From assembly GCF_020035535.1 (NCBI RefSeq), contig NZ_CP083350.1:2614501-2678500 (forward strand): a DNA stretch of 64,000 nt, in the 5' to 3' direction. Positions within the stretch are counted from its first letter, which is position 1, and the number at the start of each line of letters is the position of its first letter. This document shows, piece after piece, positions 35,111-46,827 of this stretch. The translations under genes and the position numbers were made by a program. This stretch comes from Ensifer adhaerens. GTDB lineage: Bacteria > Pseudomonadota > Alphaproteobacteria > Rhizobiales > Rhizobiaceae. The notes beneath the pieces are model-generated. The model was not told where the DNA came from. It did not search any database and saw only the letters and a program-made list of their open reading frames with translations.

Positions 35111-36456
35111 CCGATTTGCTGATCCGGGGCCGCGTGCTCACCTTCGTCGAGGAGCCCAGGGGTATCGACGATGCGGCCTCCTATCGTTACTTCGAGGATG
35201 GCGCCGTGCTGGTGCGGGGCGGCAAGGTCGCCGATATCGGCGAACATGCCGAGGTTGCCCGCCGCGCCGGCGCCGGCGTCAAGGTCGCCGACCATCGCCC
35301 CAACCTCGTGCTGCCCGGTCTGATCGATACGCATCTGCATTTCCCGCAGACGCAGGCGATCGCTTCCTACGGCGCTCAGCTTCTTGAATGGCTGAACACC
35401 TACATCTTCGTCGAGGAACAGAAGTTCCGGAAGCCGGAACATGCCAACTTCATCGCCGGCCGCTTCATGGACGAGCTCCTGTCCAACGGCACGACGACGG
35501 CGGTCGCCTATTGCTCCGTGCATCCGGAAAGCGTGGACGCCTACTTCGGCGCGGCGGAAGCACGCGGCATGCTGATGATCGGCGGCAAGGTGATGATGGA
35601 CCGCAACGCGCCCGATGCGCTGCGCGACACGCCACAACAGGGCTATGACGAGACGAAGGCGCTGATCGCCAAATGGCATGGCCGCGGCCGCGCGCACTAC
35701 GCCATCAGCCCGCGCTTTGCCATCACCTCGACCCCGGAGCAGATGGAGGCGAGCAGGACGCTCGTCGCCGAGCATCCGGAATGCTACGTGCAGACGCATC
35801 TTTCCGAAAACAGGGACGAGATTGCCTTTGCGACCTCGCTCTATCCGGAGGCGAAGGACTATACCGACATCTATGCGCGCTACGATCTCCTGACGCGCAA
35901 GACCTTGCTCGGTCATTGTATCTATCTGAGCGATCGCGAGATCTCGGTTCTCGCCGAGACCGGGGCCGTCGGCACCTTCTGCCCGACCTCGAACCTCTTC
36001 CTCGGCTCCGGTCTCTTCGACCGGGATCGCTTCGACAAGCTCGGTGCCCGCTGGTCGGTCGCGACCGATGTCGGCGCCGGAACGAGCTTCTCGATGCTGG
36101 AGACGATGGACGAGGCCTACAAGGTGCTGCACCTGCAGGGCCAGCGGCTGACGCCGTTCAATTCCTTCTACCGCATGACGCTCGGCAACGCCCGCGCGCT
36201 CGATCTCGACGACCGCATCGGCTCCCTTCATGTCGGCGCGGATGCCGATATCGTCGTGCTCGACAGTCGCGCCAAGCCGTCGATGGAGCTTCGCATGCGG
36301 GTTGCCGGTTCGCTCGCGGAAGAGCTCTTCATCTTGCAGACCATGGGCGATGACCGCTGCGTCACTGAAACCTACGTCGCCGGCAAGCCGATGAAGGGTG
36401 CCACCAGCGGTGTGAAGGACACGACACCGGCGGCCAAACGCCTCGAAGCCGTCTGA
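35107..36456 (+). CDS. guaD: Guanine deaminase
   Basis: Converts guanine to xanthine. 449 residues, amidohydrolase superfamily. The zinc-binding motif is DTHLHFPQ, followed by the GuaD-specific WLNTYIFVEEQKF. Later come HLSEN, the metal-ligand His in TLLGHCIYLSD and the catalytic Asp in VATDVGAGTSFSM. Length is normal. Start at 35107 overlaps the puuD stop. Together the two genes serve purine salvage or catabolism; xanthine dehydrogenase and the hydroxyisourate/OHCU enzymes are not in this window. Confidence 0.95.
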   Translation: MTDLLIRGRVLTFVEEPRGIDDAASYRYFEDGAVLVRGGKVADIGEHAEVARRAGAGVKVADHRPNLVLPGLIDTHLHFPQTQAIASYGAQLLEWLNTYIFVEEQKFRKPEHANFIAGRFMDELLSNGTTTAVAYCSVHPESVDAYFGAAEARGMLMIGGKVMMDRNAPDALRDTPQQGYDETKALIAKWHGRGRAHYAISPRFAITSTPEQMEASRTLVAEHPECYVQTHLSENRDEIAFATSLYPEAKDYTDIYARYDLLTRKTLLGHCIYLSDREISVLAETGAVGTFCPTSNLFLGSGLFDRDRFDKLGARWSVATDVGAGTSFSMLETMDEAYKVLHLQGQRLTPFNSFYRMTLGNARALDLDDRIGSLHVGADADIVVLDSRAKPSMELRMRVAGSLAEELFILQTMGDDRCVTETYVAGKPMKGATSGVKDTTPAAKRLEAV

Positions 36457-36480
36457 CCGGCATAGCACCGCGTTCTCAGG

Positions 36481-36513
36481 GCTTGCAGATCTGCAAGGAT
36501 CTGCAAGCCTTTT
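36481..36513. terminator. Rho-independent terminator between guaD and iclR-type gene
   Basis: A perfect 11-bp stem GCTTGCAGATC / GATCTGCAAGC (36481-36491, 36498-36508) with loop TGCAAG, followed by CTTTTTG. It sits between convergent genes; the T tract favours termination of puuD-guaD. Confidence 0.85.
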
Positions 36514-36563
36514 TGTTTGCGTGCAGCCTATTCCAACCGTATGCGCGGCGCCTGCTTGATCGC

Positions 36564-37385
36564 TTACAGTTCTTCCGGCCGTTTGCCGCCCATCGCTTTG
36601 GTCAGGGCGTCGGCGCGTTCGCGCACCACAGGGCCGAAGATCGAGAGCTTCTGATCGCTGACGCGGACCGACGGGCCGGAGATGGAGATGCCGGCAATCG
36701 TTTCGCCATATTCGTTGAAGATCGGTGCTGCGACGCAGCGCATACCGAGCGTGTGCTCCTCGTCGTCGACCGACCAACCGCGGTGGCGGATCTCCTGGAT
36801 GTCCTTCAGCAGTGCCGGCAGCGTGTCGCGGGTCTTGTCGGTAAAATGCGCGAGCTCGCGGCCATGGAGAAGCTGGGCGATGTCCTTGTCGGACCAGGTG
36901 GACAGGATGGCCTTGCCGATGCCGGAGGCATGAACCGGGCCGCGGCGGCCCGGGCGAAAGAAGGCGCGCATTGGCGCGTGGCTTTCGACCTGCGAGATGA
37001 AGACGACGTCGCCGCCTTCCTCAATGCCGATATTGGCCGTCTCGCCACTTTCCTCCATGAGCCCCTTGAGGAATGGCCGGCTGATGGTGCCGAGCTTGCG
37101 GAAGCGCAGATAGGCATTGCCGATTTCGAATGCCTTGAGCCCGACGGTCCAGGCGCCGGTATCCGGGTCGTTCATGACCATGCCGTGGCCGGAAAGCGTC
37201 GTCAGCAGGCGGTGAACCGTGGAGGGCGCCATGCCGGTTTCGTCGGCAAGCTGGGTCAAGGTCGAGCCGTCGCCCTTAGCCACCACCGTCAGCAGAGCAA
37301 GGCTGCGGTCCAGCACCTGGACGGAGGACGGCGCAGCATTCTCGCCCGCCTTGCGTCCGCGTTTTCCCCTGCCGTTGCCGTCCAT
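36564..37385 (-). CDS. IclR-family transcriptional regulator
   Basis: 273 residues. The N-terminal winged helix has [42 protein letters not shown] and [14 protein letters not shown]; the C-terminal IclR effector domain has [16 protein letters not shown] and [23 protein letters not shown] at 37385 has GAGAGG six bases upstream and is preferred over an earlier in-frame start at 37421. It is divergent from gcl. The operator-like palindromes between them resemble the AllR/IclR type (TGGAAA...TTTCCA), so it probably represses gcl-hyi-glxR until glyoxylate, allantoin or a related signal appears (inference from family). Confidence 0.92.
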   Translation of the reverse strand: MDGNGRGKRGRKAGENAAPSSVQVLDRSLALLTVVAKGDGSTLTQLADETGMAPSTVHRLLTTLSGHGMVMNDPDTGAWTVGLKAFEIGNAYLRFRKLGTISRPFLKGLMEESGETANIGIEEGGDVVFISQVESHAPMRAFFRPGRRGPVHASGIGKAILSTWSDKDIAQLLHGRELAHFTDKTRDTLPALLKDIQEIRHRGWSVDDEEHTLGMRCVAAPIFNEYGETIAGISISGPSVRVSDQKLSIFGPVVRERADALTKAMGGKRPEEL

Positions 37386-37470
37386 CGAAGCCTCTCTGCA
37401 AATCACATCTCTCGCCATCATCCTCTATCAGGCCCAGCTGCGATTTTCTCCGAATTGTTGAAAATCTTTA

Positions 37471-37496
37471 TTTCCACATGATGGAAATGATTTCCA
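37471..37496. promoter_or_regulatory. Tandem IclR/AllR-type palindromes upstream of gcl
   Basis: Three alternating half sites: TTTCCA at 37471-37476, TGGAAA at 37482-37487 and TTTCCA at 37491-37496. The last two form the perfect 15-base palindrome TGGAAATGATTTCCA. It lies 60-85 bp before the gcl start and about 90-110 bp before the regulator start, as expected for a shared operator. Confidence 0.7.
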
Positions 37497-37555
37497 TTTA
37501 TTTATTGCGCGGCGAAAATAATGGATTATGTTTTCAGGAAATAGGAGGAGTTCCC

Positions 37556-39340
<1,785 letters not shown>

Positions 39341-39354
39341 GGCCACCTGACTGA

Positions 39355-39386
39355 CGAGATGCAGGCGGTCAGCCGCCCGCATCTCG
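39355..39386 (+). other. Intercistronic hairpin between gcl and hyi
   Basis: CGAGATGCAGGCGG (39355-39368) pairs with CCGCCCGCATCTCG (39373-39386) around a TCAG loop, with one mismatch. There is no T tract, so an mRNA-stability or processing element is more likely than a terminator. Confidence 0.6.
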
Positions 39387-39418
39387 CTCCAAAGACAAAC
39401 ACAAGGAGGAAGCATCGC

Positions 39419-40234
39419 ATGGCGAAGTTCGCTGCGAACCTGACAATGTTGTTCAACGAGGTGCCGTTCCTCGACCGTTTCGCCCTTGCTGCCAAGGCTG
39501 GCTTCGACGGCGTGGAATATCTGTTTCCCTACGAATTCGAGAAGGTGAGCCTGCGCGCCGAACTTCAGCGCCACGGCCTCACTCAGGTTCTGCACAACCT
39601 GCCGGCCGGTGATTGGGCACGCGGCGAACGCGGCATCGCCATTCTGCCGGACCGGGTCGCCGAATTCCGCAAGGGTGTAGCGAGCGCGATCGATTATGCG
39701 ACGGCGCTCGATTGCCGCCAAGTCAACTGCCTCGTCGGCATCGCGCCTGATGGTGTCTCCGACAGCATCCTGCGCAAGACGCTGGTCGCCAACCTCAAGC
39801 TCGCAGCCAGCGAACTCGGCAAGCACGGCATTCGCCTGCTGATCGAGCCGATCAACCGCTTCGACATTCCGGGCTTCTACCTCAACACTGTTGGCCAGGC
39901 TGCTTCGATCATCGAGGAAGTCGGCAGCGACAACCTCTTTATCCAGTACGATCTTTACCACCAGCAGCGCACCGAGGGTGAACTGGTCGGCACCTACAAG
40001 CGTTATGCCAACCGCATCGCCCACGTCCAGCTTGCCGACAACCCCGGCCGCAACGAGCCCGGCACCGGCGAGATCAACTATCCGTTCGTCTTCGACGCAC
40101 TGGAAGAGGCCGGCTACGACGGCTGGATCGGCTGCGAATACAAGCCGCGCACCACGACGGCCGATGGCCTTGGCTGGCTCGGCACCGAGCGCCAGCGCAC
40201 CCAATCCGCAGACATCATCAAGATCAGGAGCTAA
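39419..40234 (+). CDS. hyi: Hydroxypyruvate isomerase
   Basis: Interconverts hydroxypyruvate and tartronate semialdehyde. 271 residues, AP endonuclease family 2 TIM barrel. N-terminal FAANLTMLFNEVPFLDRFALA and FDGVEYLFPYEF are typical of Hyi. The metal ligands lie in LIEPINRFDIPGF, IQYDLYHQQR, HVQLADNPGRNEPGTGEIN and GCEYKP. ATG at 39419 has AAGGAGGAAG upstream. Second gene after gcl, followed by glxR after five bases. Confidence 0.95.
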   Translation: MAKFAANLTMLFNEVPFLDRFALAAKAGFDGVEYLFPYEFEKVSLRAELQRHGLTQVLHNLPAGDWARGERGIAILPDRVAEFRKGVASAIDYATALDCRQVNCLVGIAPDGVSDSILRKTLVANLKLAASELGKHGIRLLIEPINRFDIPGFYLNTVGQAASIIEEVGSDNLFIQYDLYHQQRTEGELVGTYKRYANRIAHVQLADNPGRNEPGTGEINYPFVFDALEEAGYDGWIGCEYKPRTTTADGLGWLGTERQRTQSADIIKIRS

Positions 40235-40239
40235 GCACC

Positions 40240-41124
40240 ATGGCAACAATCGGTTTCATTGGACTGGGTATCATGGGCACGCCGATGGCGCGCCACCTGC
40301 AGGATGCCGGCCACACCATCGTCACCTCGAAGTTCGTCATTCCCCCACGCCAGGAACTGCTCGACAACGGCCTCAAGTTCGTCGACTCGCCGAAGGCGCT
40401 GGCCGAAACCGTCGACACGATTATCCTGATGTTGCCGGACACCCCTGAGGTCAAGGACGTCCTCTTCGGCGAAAACGGCGTTGCCTACGGTCTTTCGAAG
40501 GGTAAGCTCGTCATCGACATGAGCTCGATCTCGCCGATCGAGACGAAGGAGTTCGCCAAGAAGGTACGCGAGACCGGAGCCGAATATATCGACGCCCCGG
40601 TCTCCGGCGGCGAAGTCGGCGCCAAGAACGCCTCGCTGTCGATCATGGCGGGCGGCTCCCAGGAAAGCTTCGACCGCGCCCTGCCGCTCCTCCAGTTGAT
40701 GGGCAAGAACATCACGCTCGTCGGCGATTGCGGCGACGGCCAGGTCACCAAGGTTGCCAACCAGATCATCGTCGCGCTGACGATCGAGGCTGTATCGGAA
40801 GCGCTCGTCTTCGCGTCGAAGGCTGGTGCCGATCCGGCACGCGTCCGCGAGGCACTGATGGGCGGCTTTGCCTCCTCGCGTATTCTCGAGGTTCACGGTG
40901 AACGCATGATCAAGCGCACCTTCGACCCGGGGTTCCGCATCTCGCTGCACCAGAAGGACCTGAACCTGGCCCTCCAGGGTGCGAAGTCGCTCGGCATTTC
41001 GCTGCCGAACACCGCAGCAACGCAGGAGCTCTTCAACAACTGCGCCGCCAATGGCGACAGCGGCCTCGACCACTCCGGCCTTGTCCGCGCACTCGAGCGC
41101 ATGGCGAACCACCAGGTCGCCTGA
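40240..41124 (+). CDS. glxR: Tartronate semialdehyde reductase (2-hydroxy-3-oxopropionate reductase)
   Basis: Reduces tartronate semialdehyde to D-glycerate. 294 residues, beta-hydroxyacid dehydrogenase family. N-terminal Rossmann motif GFIGLGIMGTPMARHLQDAG, substrate-binding DAPVSGGEVGAKNASLSIMAGG, catalytic Lys in GDGQVTKVANQIIV and cofactor contact KDLNLAL are all present. It follows hyi by five bases and is almost certainly co-transcribed with gcl-hyi. The next gene, glycerate kinase, completes the route to 2-phosphoglycerate. Confidence 0.96.
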   Translation: MATIGFIGLGIMGTPMARHLQDAGHTIVTSKFVIPPRQELLDNGLKFVDSPKALAETVDTIILMLPDTPEVKDVLFGENGVAYGLSKGKLVIDMSSISPIETKEFAKKVRETGAEYIDAPVSGGEVGAKNASLSIMAGGSQESFDRALPLLQLMGKNITLVGDCGDGQVTKVANQIIVALTIEAVSEALVFASKAGADPARVREALMGGFASSRILEVHGERMIKRTFDPGFRISLHQKDLNLALQGAKSLGISLPNTAATQELFNNCAANGDSGLDHSGLVRALERMANHQVA

Positions 41125-41192
41125 TCCTTTTGTCAGAGTAAAAATGCGCATGACTCGTCCGGCAACCCATTGCGCCGGGCCGGTCATGTGTC

Positions 41193-41221
41193 CGGGCGGC
41201 GGTTGGAGGAACCGCCGCCCG
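41193..41221 (+). terminator. 12-bp GC-rich hairpin after glxR
   Basis: Perfect stem CGGGCGGCGGTT (41193-41204) with its complement at 41210-41221 and loop GGAGG. No T run follows. It could attenuate read-through into the glycerate kinase gene. Confidence 0.55.
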
Positions 41222-41297
41222 AGACCTTCAAGCAATCCAGGAAAAGTGCGAAGCGGTTTTCCGTCAGATATTGCGCTAGTGCTCTAGGGGGAGACCA

Positions 41298-42566
41298 ATG
41301 CCAGCCATCACCGACCCACGCAGCTTCCTGGAGACACTGTTCACCTCGGCCGTTGCCGCCGCCGACCCGGAACGGGTGATCGCTGCAAATCTGCCCGAGC
41401 GGCCAAAGGGGCGCACGGTCGTCGTCGGCGCCGGTAAGGGCGCAGCCCAGATGGCGGCCGCGTTCGAGCGTCATTGGGATGGTCCGCTCTCGGGCGTGGT
41501 CGTCACCCGCTATGGCTACGCTGCTCCGTGCAAGAAAATCGAGGTCCTCGAGGCATCGCATCCGCTCCCGGATGAAAACGGTCTGCAGGCCGCTAAGCGA
41601 CTGCTGGCCGAGGTCAGCGGACTGACGGAGGACGACCTCGTCGTCGCGCTCGTCTGTGGCGGTGGTTCGGCATTGTTGCCTGCACCGCCATCCGGCCTGA
41701 CGCTGGAGGACGAGATTGCTGTCAATCGGGCACTGCTTGCCTCTGGCGCGCCGATCAGCGCCATGAATGCGGTGCGCAAGCACGTCTCGCTGATCAAGGG
41801 CGGCAGGCTCGCCGCCGCCGCCTATCCGGCCAAGGTGGTTTCGTTGATCGTTTCCGATATTCCGGGCGATGACCCGGCGCTGGTCGCTTCCGGGCCTACG
41901 TTGCCGGATGTCAGCAATCGCGAAGACGCCCTGACGCTCGTCGAACGTTACGACCTGCAACTGCCTGCGACAGTCATGGCCTGGCTCAAGAACCCGGAAA
42001 GCGCTGCGCCGTTGCCTGATGATCCGCGTTTTGCCCGAAACGAAGTCCGGCTCATCGCGTCCGCGTCTGTTTCGTTGGAGGCTGCTGCCGCACAGGCGCA
42101 GGCGGCCGGCATCGAGGCGATCATTCTTTCCGATGCGATCGAGGGCGAGGCGCGCGACGTCGGTCGTGTCCACGCGGCAATCGCCCGGGAGGTTGCCGGC
42201 CGCGGCCGGCCGTTCACCAAACCGGTTGTCGTTCTCTCCGGCGGAGAGACGACCGTCACCATCCGCGGCAAGGGCAAGGGCGGTCGCAACAGCGAGTTCC
42301 TGCTGGCGCTGGCGCTCGGGATCGACGGTGCCAAGGGCGTCTCGGCGCTCGCCGCCGATACCGACGGCATCGATGGGTCGGAAGACAATGCCGGCGCCTT
42401 TGCCGATGACACGACGATCGCAAGGCTGGTCGCACAACGCATCGATGCGGCAGCACTTTTGCAGAAGAACGACAGCTGGTCGGCGTTCGATGCGCTCGGC
42501 GATCTCTTCAAGCCGGGGCCGACCGGCACCAATGTGAACGATTTCCGCGCCATCCTGGTGCAGTGA
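41298..42566 (+). CDS. Glycerate 2-kinase (TtuD/GckA, MOFRL family)
   Basis: Phosphorylates D-glycerate from GlxR to 2-phosphoglycerate, feeding lower glycolysis. 422 residues. N-terminal DUF4147 domain ([69 protein letters not shown]) and C-terminal MOFRL domain ([45 protein letters not shown]). ATG at 41298 is preceded by GGGGGAGA. 173 bp after glxR, across a hairpin, so it may be co-transcribed or have its own promoter. Older annotations call such proteins hydroxypyruvate reductase (TtuD). Confidence 0.93.
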   Translation: MPAITDPRSFLETLFTSAVAAADPERVIAANLPERPKGRTVVVGAGKGAAQMAAAFERHWDGPLSGVVVTRYGYAAPCKKIEVLEASHPLPDENGLQAAKRLLAEVSGLTEDDLVVALVCGGGSALLPAPPSGLTLEDEIAVNRALLASGAPISAMNAVRKHVSLIKGGRLAAAAYPAKVVSLIVSDIPGDDPALVASGPTLPDVSNREDALTLVERYDLQLPATVMAWLKNPESAAPLPDDPRFARNEVRLIASASVSLEAAAAQAQAAGIEAIILSDAIEGEARDVGRVHAAIAREVAGRGRPFTKPVVVLSGGETTVTIRGKGKGGRNSEFLLALALGIDGAKGVSALAADTDGIDGSEDNAGAFADDTTIARLVAQRIDAAALLQKNDSWSAFDALGDLFKPGPTGTNVNDFRAILVQ

Positions 42567-42605
42567 AACAGCGTGACGGCGTGCCGCGCCCGTCATCGTC
42601 CACAT

Positions 42606-43409
42606 TCATGCGAAGTGGCAGCTCACCGAGCCGTAGGCGCCGAAGTCGGCGACGATCGTGTCGCCGCTCCTGGCTTCGAGGGTGCGGATAAAGGAACCCG
42701 AAAGTACGATCTGACCAGGTTCGATTGCGTCGCCGCACTGCGCCAGCCGGTTGGCAAGCCAGGCGATGCCGCGAGCGGGATGGTTGAGCACGCCGGCGGC
42801 CAGCCCCGTCTCCTCGATCACCGCATTGCGTGAAACGATCGCGCCCATCCAGCGCATGTCGACCGTATCGGGACGCACAGCACGCCCGCCCAGGATGAGA
42901 CCGCCATTGGCGGCGTTGTCGGATATCGCATCGACGAGGGTGCGCGCCTTCTTTGTCTTCGGATCCGTGCGGACGATGCGGCTGTCGAGAATTTCAAGCG
43001 CCGGCATCACATAGTCGGTAGCGTTCAGCACCTGGACGATGTTGACGCGCGGGCCCTTGAGCCCGGTTTTCATGATAAAGGCGATCTCGGCTTCGACGCG
43101 TGGCTGGATGAAGCGTTCGGCGGGTATGGTCGCGCCGTCGTCGAACTGCATATTGTCAAAGAGCACGCCCGAATCCGGCGTGTCGATGCCGAGCGCCTGC
43201 TGCATGGCGTTGGAGGTGAGCCCGATCTTCCAGCCGATGATGCGATGGCCATCCTCGCGCTTGCGCCGGACCCAGGCCGCCTGGATCGCATAGGCGTCCT
43301 CGACGGTCATCTCAGGGTGCTTGAGCGATAGAAGTCCGATCTGCTTTCGATCGTGCTCTGCTTGATGCAGGCATTCAGTGGCCTTGGCGATCTCGGTTGC
43401 ATTCAGCAT
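42606..43409 (-). CDS. 2-oxo-hept-4-ene-1,7-dioate / 2-keto-4-pentenoate hydratase family protein
   Basis: 267 residues, the same length as HpaH (HpcG) of homoprotocatechuate degradation. MhpD/FAH-like features: [26 protein letters not shown], the metal-binding [29 protein letters not shown] and [20 protein letters not shown]. It would hydrate a 2-oxo-enoate. ATG at 43409 with GAGGGG upstream is preferred over a longer start at 43466. No other aromatic meta-cleavage gene is adjacent, so the physiological substrate is open. It is convergent with the glycerate kinase gene. Confidence 0.85.
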   Translation of the reverse strand: MLNATEIAKATECLHQAEHDRKQIGLLSLKHPEMTVEDAYAIQAAWVRRKREDGHRIIGWKIGLTSNAMQQALGIDTPDSGVLFDNMQFDDGATIPAERFIQPRVEAEIAFIMKTGLKGPRVNIVQVLNATDYVMPALEILDSRIVRTDPKTKKARTLVDAISDNAANGGLILGGRAVRPDTVDMRWMGAIVSRNAVIEETGLAAGVLNHPARGIAWLANRLAQCGDAIEPGQIVLSGSFIRTLEARSGDTIVADFGAYGSVSCHFA

Positions 43410-43483
43410 GGTGCGCCCCTCGACTTCAGCGTGTTTGAGGATACACCAAGCTCGTGACGTGGGCACGGGCCGTCTTTGGGCGA

Positions 43484-44098
43484 TCAGATGGGTTGGCTCG
43501 CGAGCATCAGGCCGAGGCCGATGAGGATCGAGCCGCAGGCGCGCGGCACCAGACGGCCGGCGCCGTCAGCGAAGCGCCCAAGCGTGAACGAAGCGAGGAA
43601 CACCGCTGCGACGTCCGCCACCGACAAGGCAAGGTTCACCAGCAGGCCGAACATCAGGAACTGCGCCGATACCGAAATCGAGGCCGCGGGATCGACGAAT
43701 TGCGGCAGGAAGGTCACGAAGAACAGCGCCGTCTTGGGGTTGAGGATCTCGACCACGATGCTGTCGCGCAGTACCCCCGGTTTGACCGCGTCCGTATGGG
43801 CGGAGTGCTTGCCAAGTCCAAGCAACATGGTTGCGCCGAGCCAGACGAGATAGGCGGCGCCTGCAAGCTTGATCGCCGCATAGAGAACCGGCGCGTGGTG
43901 AAGCAGTGCGGCGAGGCCGAGAGCCGCGGCGGCGATATGAACGTAACAACCGAGATGGATGCCAAGTGCCGCAAGAAGGCCGGCTTTTCGACCATGCGCC
44001 AATGTTTGCGCCGTCATGTAGAGGATGGCGGGGCCAGGCATGAAAGCGAAGACCGCCGTTGCCAGCGCGAACGAAATCCAGTGCTCCACCGAAGGCAT
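43484..44098 (-). CDS. LysE/RhtB-family amino-acid exporter
   Basis: 204 residues with about six membrane helices. Family signatures: FALATAVFAFMPGPAILY, GRKAGLLAALGIHLGCYVHI, YLVWLGATMLL and VEILNPKTALFFVTFLPQFVDP. It exports amino acids or related metabolites across the inner membrane; the substrate is not readable. It lies 75 bp upstream of the hydratase gene on the same strand and may share its transcript. Confidence 0.93.
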   Translation of the reverse strand: MPSVEHWISFALATAVFAFMPGPAILYMTAQTLAHGRKAGLLAALGIHLGCYVHIAAAALGLAALLHHAPVLYAAIKLAGAAYLVWLGATMLLGLGKHSAHTDAVKPGVLRDSIVVEILNPKTALFFVTFLPQFVDPAASISVSAQFLMFGLLVNLALSVADVAAVFLASFTLGRFADGAGRLVPRACGSILIGLGLMLASQPI

Positions 44099-44310
44099 GG
44101 CGGTTCCTTGCGATATGGCCGGCCCTCGCGGGGCCGGTGTTGTTTCGCCGGGCCACGGTTTTCGTGGCGCGATGTGGCGGGAGAACTACGCCTGGTTGTG
44201 CCGGGGCGATATACGGCAGGTGCCGTATTTCGGCGTCGCGGCAGCGGCACCTATGATGTGGTGGTTAAGGGACTGTGACCGTCGCGGGCTCAGGAGAGGA
44301 AATGAGGACG

Positions 44311-44970
44311 TCAGCCGATCGGCAGGCCGATGCGCACCGCATAGGCCGCGATCTCCGCCGCGTTGTGCAGGTTGAGCTTGCGCATCAGGTTTTCGCGGTG
44401 TTTGCGCGCCGTCAGCGGGCTGATGCCCAAGCGATCGGCGGTTTCACGGGACGTCAGCCCTTGTGCGGCGAGCGACAGGATCTGCATCTCGCGTCGGGTG
44501 AGGGGTATGGGTGAAAGCGCCACGTCGGTCATCGGAGGCGGCTGGTGGCTGCGCGGATCGTCGACAGCAAAGCGCACGGACTGGCTGAGATAGATTTCGT
44601 TCCGCAGCATGGCATCAAGCGCGTCAGTCAATTCCGCCGGATCCCCGCTCTTCGTCAGGTAGCCGCTGGCACCGGCTGCGATCGTGGCACGCACGGTTCG
44701 CGGCTCGATGTTGGCGGTCAGTACCAGGATCTTCATGCGTGGGGCGATGGCCCTGAGTTCGCTGATGAACTGTACGCCAGCGACGCCCGGCATGCCGAGA
44801 TCGAGGATCACCAGGTCGGTGCTACCGGCGCGAACGATGCTGGCCAGCGCCTCGCCGTCGGCAGCCTCCGCAACCACCGATACATGATCCATGGTGGAGA
44901 GCAGCAGCTTCAGACCTTCGCGGACGATAGCGTGATCGTCGGCCACCACGACCGTCAGTAGCTTGCGCAT
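44311..44970 (-). CDS. NarL/LuxR-type response regulator
   Basis: 219 residues. A complete receiver (VVVADDHAIVREGL, phosphoacceptor Asp in LVILDLGMPGVAGVQF, Thr in LVLTAN, Lys in GYLTKSGD) is followed by the LuxR helix-turn-helix (LTRREMQILSLAAQGLTSRE, TARKHRENLMRKLNLHN). It is divergent from the hybrid histidine kinase gene with 69 bp between starts, so they are a probable pair. Unlike the orphan at 12880, all receiver residues are intact. Confidence 0.94.
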   Translation of the reverse strand: MRKLLTVVVADDHAIVREGLKLLLSTMDHVSVVAEAADGEALASIVRAGSTDLVILDLGMPGVAGVQFISELRAIAPRMKILVLTANIEPRTVRATIAAGASGYLTKSGDPAELTDALDAMLRNEIYLSQSVRFAVDDPRSHQPPPMTDVALSPIPLTRREMQILSLAAQGLTSRETADRLGISPLTARKHRENLMRKLNLHNAAEIAAYAVRIGLPIG

Positions 44971-45039
44971 GTAAGTAATCCTTCATCGAATTCGGGCATT
45001 TCTCAGCGGATACCGCGCAATACGGGGAGAAGAGTGGCA

Positions 45040-46827
45040 ATGGAGACTCGCGAACAGCTGCAACCTCTCCTGATAGACTTATTATTTCGTCAATCTTACG
45101 CGGTGCTTTTTGCCAATTTTGCAATTCCACTGCCGGTTGCCTACGTCCTGCGCGATCTGTTGTCCGAGGAGCTCCTGCTTTCCTGGGTCGCAGCACTTTA
45201 CCTGCTGACCACCGCCCGCATCCTTCTCGATTGGCGCTATCGGCGGCAGAAACCTGAGGCGCGGAGCGGGGACTGGCGCCGGTGGGCCTGGCGCTTCACG
45301 CTGCTTTCGTGGATCTCGAGCGGCCTCTGGGGCGCGCTTGGCTGGTTTGCCTTCCATCCGAACGAGCCGCAGACGCTTGCCTTCATCTGCATCGTGATCA
45401 CGGGCATTGCCAGCGGTGCGGTGCCGTCGCTGTCGGCCTTTCCGCTGGCCTATGCCGGTTCGCTGGTAGCGATCCTGCTGCCATTCGCGATCCGCTGCTT
45501 CCTGGGCGAGGGGCCGCTCTACGATACTTATCTGATCTTCACCACCTGTCTGTTCGGGGTCGACCTCTATTACAGCCGCGTCACCCACCGGACGCTCGCC
45601 GAAACGGCAAGGCTCCGGTTCGAAAACCTGTCGCTGATCGGCAGCCTGCAGGAACAGCGCGACAGGGCGCAAAGTGCGGATCGCGCCAAATCGCGCTTTC
45701 TGGCCGCTGCCAGCCACGATCTGCGCCAGCCGATCCACGCGCTCGGCCTTTTCATCTCGACGCTTGGCGCGCTGGGTCGCAATGGCGACGTGCCGGCAAG
45801 AAGTGCCTGTGAGCTCGCCGAGCGTGCGCGGTCGGTAATCGGCAATCTGAGCGGTCTGCTGGACGCCCTGCTGGATATTTCCAAGCTTGATGCCGGTGTC
45901 TTGACCGTGGCGCGCGAGCCGGTCGCGTTGCGGCGACTGTTCTCCGATCTCAAGGCGGAATATGCGGGCATTGCCGGCGGGCAGGGGCTCGACTGGCGTG
46001 TCATGACGACGGACATCTGGGTCGATACCGATCCGATGATGCTGAAGCGAATTCTCGACAATCTGATTTCCAATGCCTTTCGCTACACGCAGACCGGCAC
46101 GGTCCTGCTCGGTTGCAGGCGCCGTGGCGCCGAGGTGGAAATCCAGGTCTGGGACACGGGGGTTGGAATCCCTAAGGCTGAGCAGGAGGCGGTCTTCGAG
46201 GAGTTCGTCCAGCTCGCGAACCCGGCGCGCGACCGGACACAAGGGCTCGGTCTGGGGCTTGCGATCGTAGAGCGGACCGCGGCACTGCTCGGACATCGGG
46301 TCAAAGTGGTCTCGAAGGAAGGCCGCGGCTCGACCTTTTCCATCATCGTGCCGGTGACCGCGCCGCTCCCTGTGTCGCCCAGCAGCCGCGCGGGCCCGGC
46401 TGCCGCCACGCAGAACGGCGGCATCATCGTCGTTGATGACGAGCGGGACGCGCTGGACGCGACGGCATTGCTCCTGACAACGCTAGGCTACCGCGTCTAT
46501 GCCGGTCGTTCGGCCGCAGCGGCCTGCCGCGAGCACGCCAAGGCCGCAAGCCAGAATGAGGCGCCGGTCGACCTCGTCCTCACGGACTATCGTCTCGAAG
46601 ACGGGCAGACGGGGATCGGAGCCATTCGTGACGTCAGCCGCTATTTCGGTCGGGACGTGCCGGCCCTGATCCTCTCCGGGGATACATCTCCGGCGCGGCT
46701 CAAGGAGGTGACCGAAAGCGGCTATCGACTCCTGCACAAGCCGCTCGATGCGGCGCGGCTGGAGGAGGAGATCGAAGCGATGGTGGCCGGCGACGCGGTG
46801 CGTGAGTGTAGCACTGCTACTGGATGA
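45040..46827 (+). CDS. Membrane hybrid histidine kinase with C-terminal receiver
   Basis: About 595 residues. The N-terminal ~190 residues hold about six membrane helices without a recognised sensor domain. A coiled linker leads to the dimerisation domain, with phosphorylated His in AASHDLRQPIHALGL. The ATPase domain has DNLISNAFRYT (N box), VWDTGVGIP (G1) and GLGLGLAIVERTAALLG (G2). The C-terminal receiver has VVDDERDA and LVLTDYRLED. The HDLRQP H box is typical of the HK class paired with LuxR regulators. ATG at 45040 has GGGGAGAAGAG upstream; GTG at 45034 is an alternative. The 3' end overlaps the convergent pbpC by 11 bases. Signal unknown. Confidence 0.92.
   Translation: METREQLQPLLIDLLFRQSYAVLFANFAIPLPVAYVLRDLLSEELLLSWVAALYLLTTARILLDWRYRRQKPEARSGDWRRWAWRFTLLSWISSGLWGALGWFAFHPNEPQTLAFICIVITGIASGAVPSLSAFPLAYAGSLVAILLPFAIRCFLGEGPLYDTYLIFTTCLFGVDLYYSRVTHRTLAETARLRFENLSLIGSLQEQRDRAQSADRAKSRFLAAASHDLRQPIHALGLFISTLGALGRNGDVPARSACELAERARSVIGNLSGLLDALLDISKLDAGVLTVAREPVALRRLFSDLKAEYAGIAGGQGLDWRVMTTDIWVDTDPMMLKRILDNLISNAFRYTQTGTVLLGCRRRGAEVEIQVWDTGVGIPKAEQEAVFEEFVQLANPARDRTQGLGLGLAIVERTAALLGHRVKVVSKEGRGSTFSIIVPVTAPLPVSPSSRAGPAAATQNGGIIVVDDERDALDATALLLTTLGYRVYAGRSAAAACREHAKAASQNEAPVDLVLTDYRLEDGQTGIGAIRDVSRYFGRDVPALILSGDTSPARLKEVTESGYRLLHKPLDAARLEEEIEAMVAGDAVRECSTATG

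Noticed and set aside
34987..36777. 596-residue open frame on the minus strand
   Set aside because: Antisense to guaD and running into the IclR gene region, with Arg/Gly-rich nonsense composition.
41184..42605. 473-residue open frame on the minus strand
   Set aside because: Antisense to glycerate kinase.
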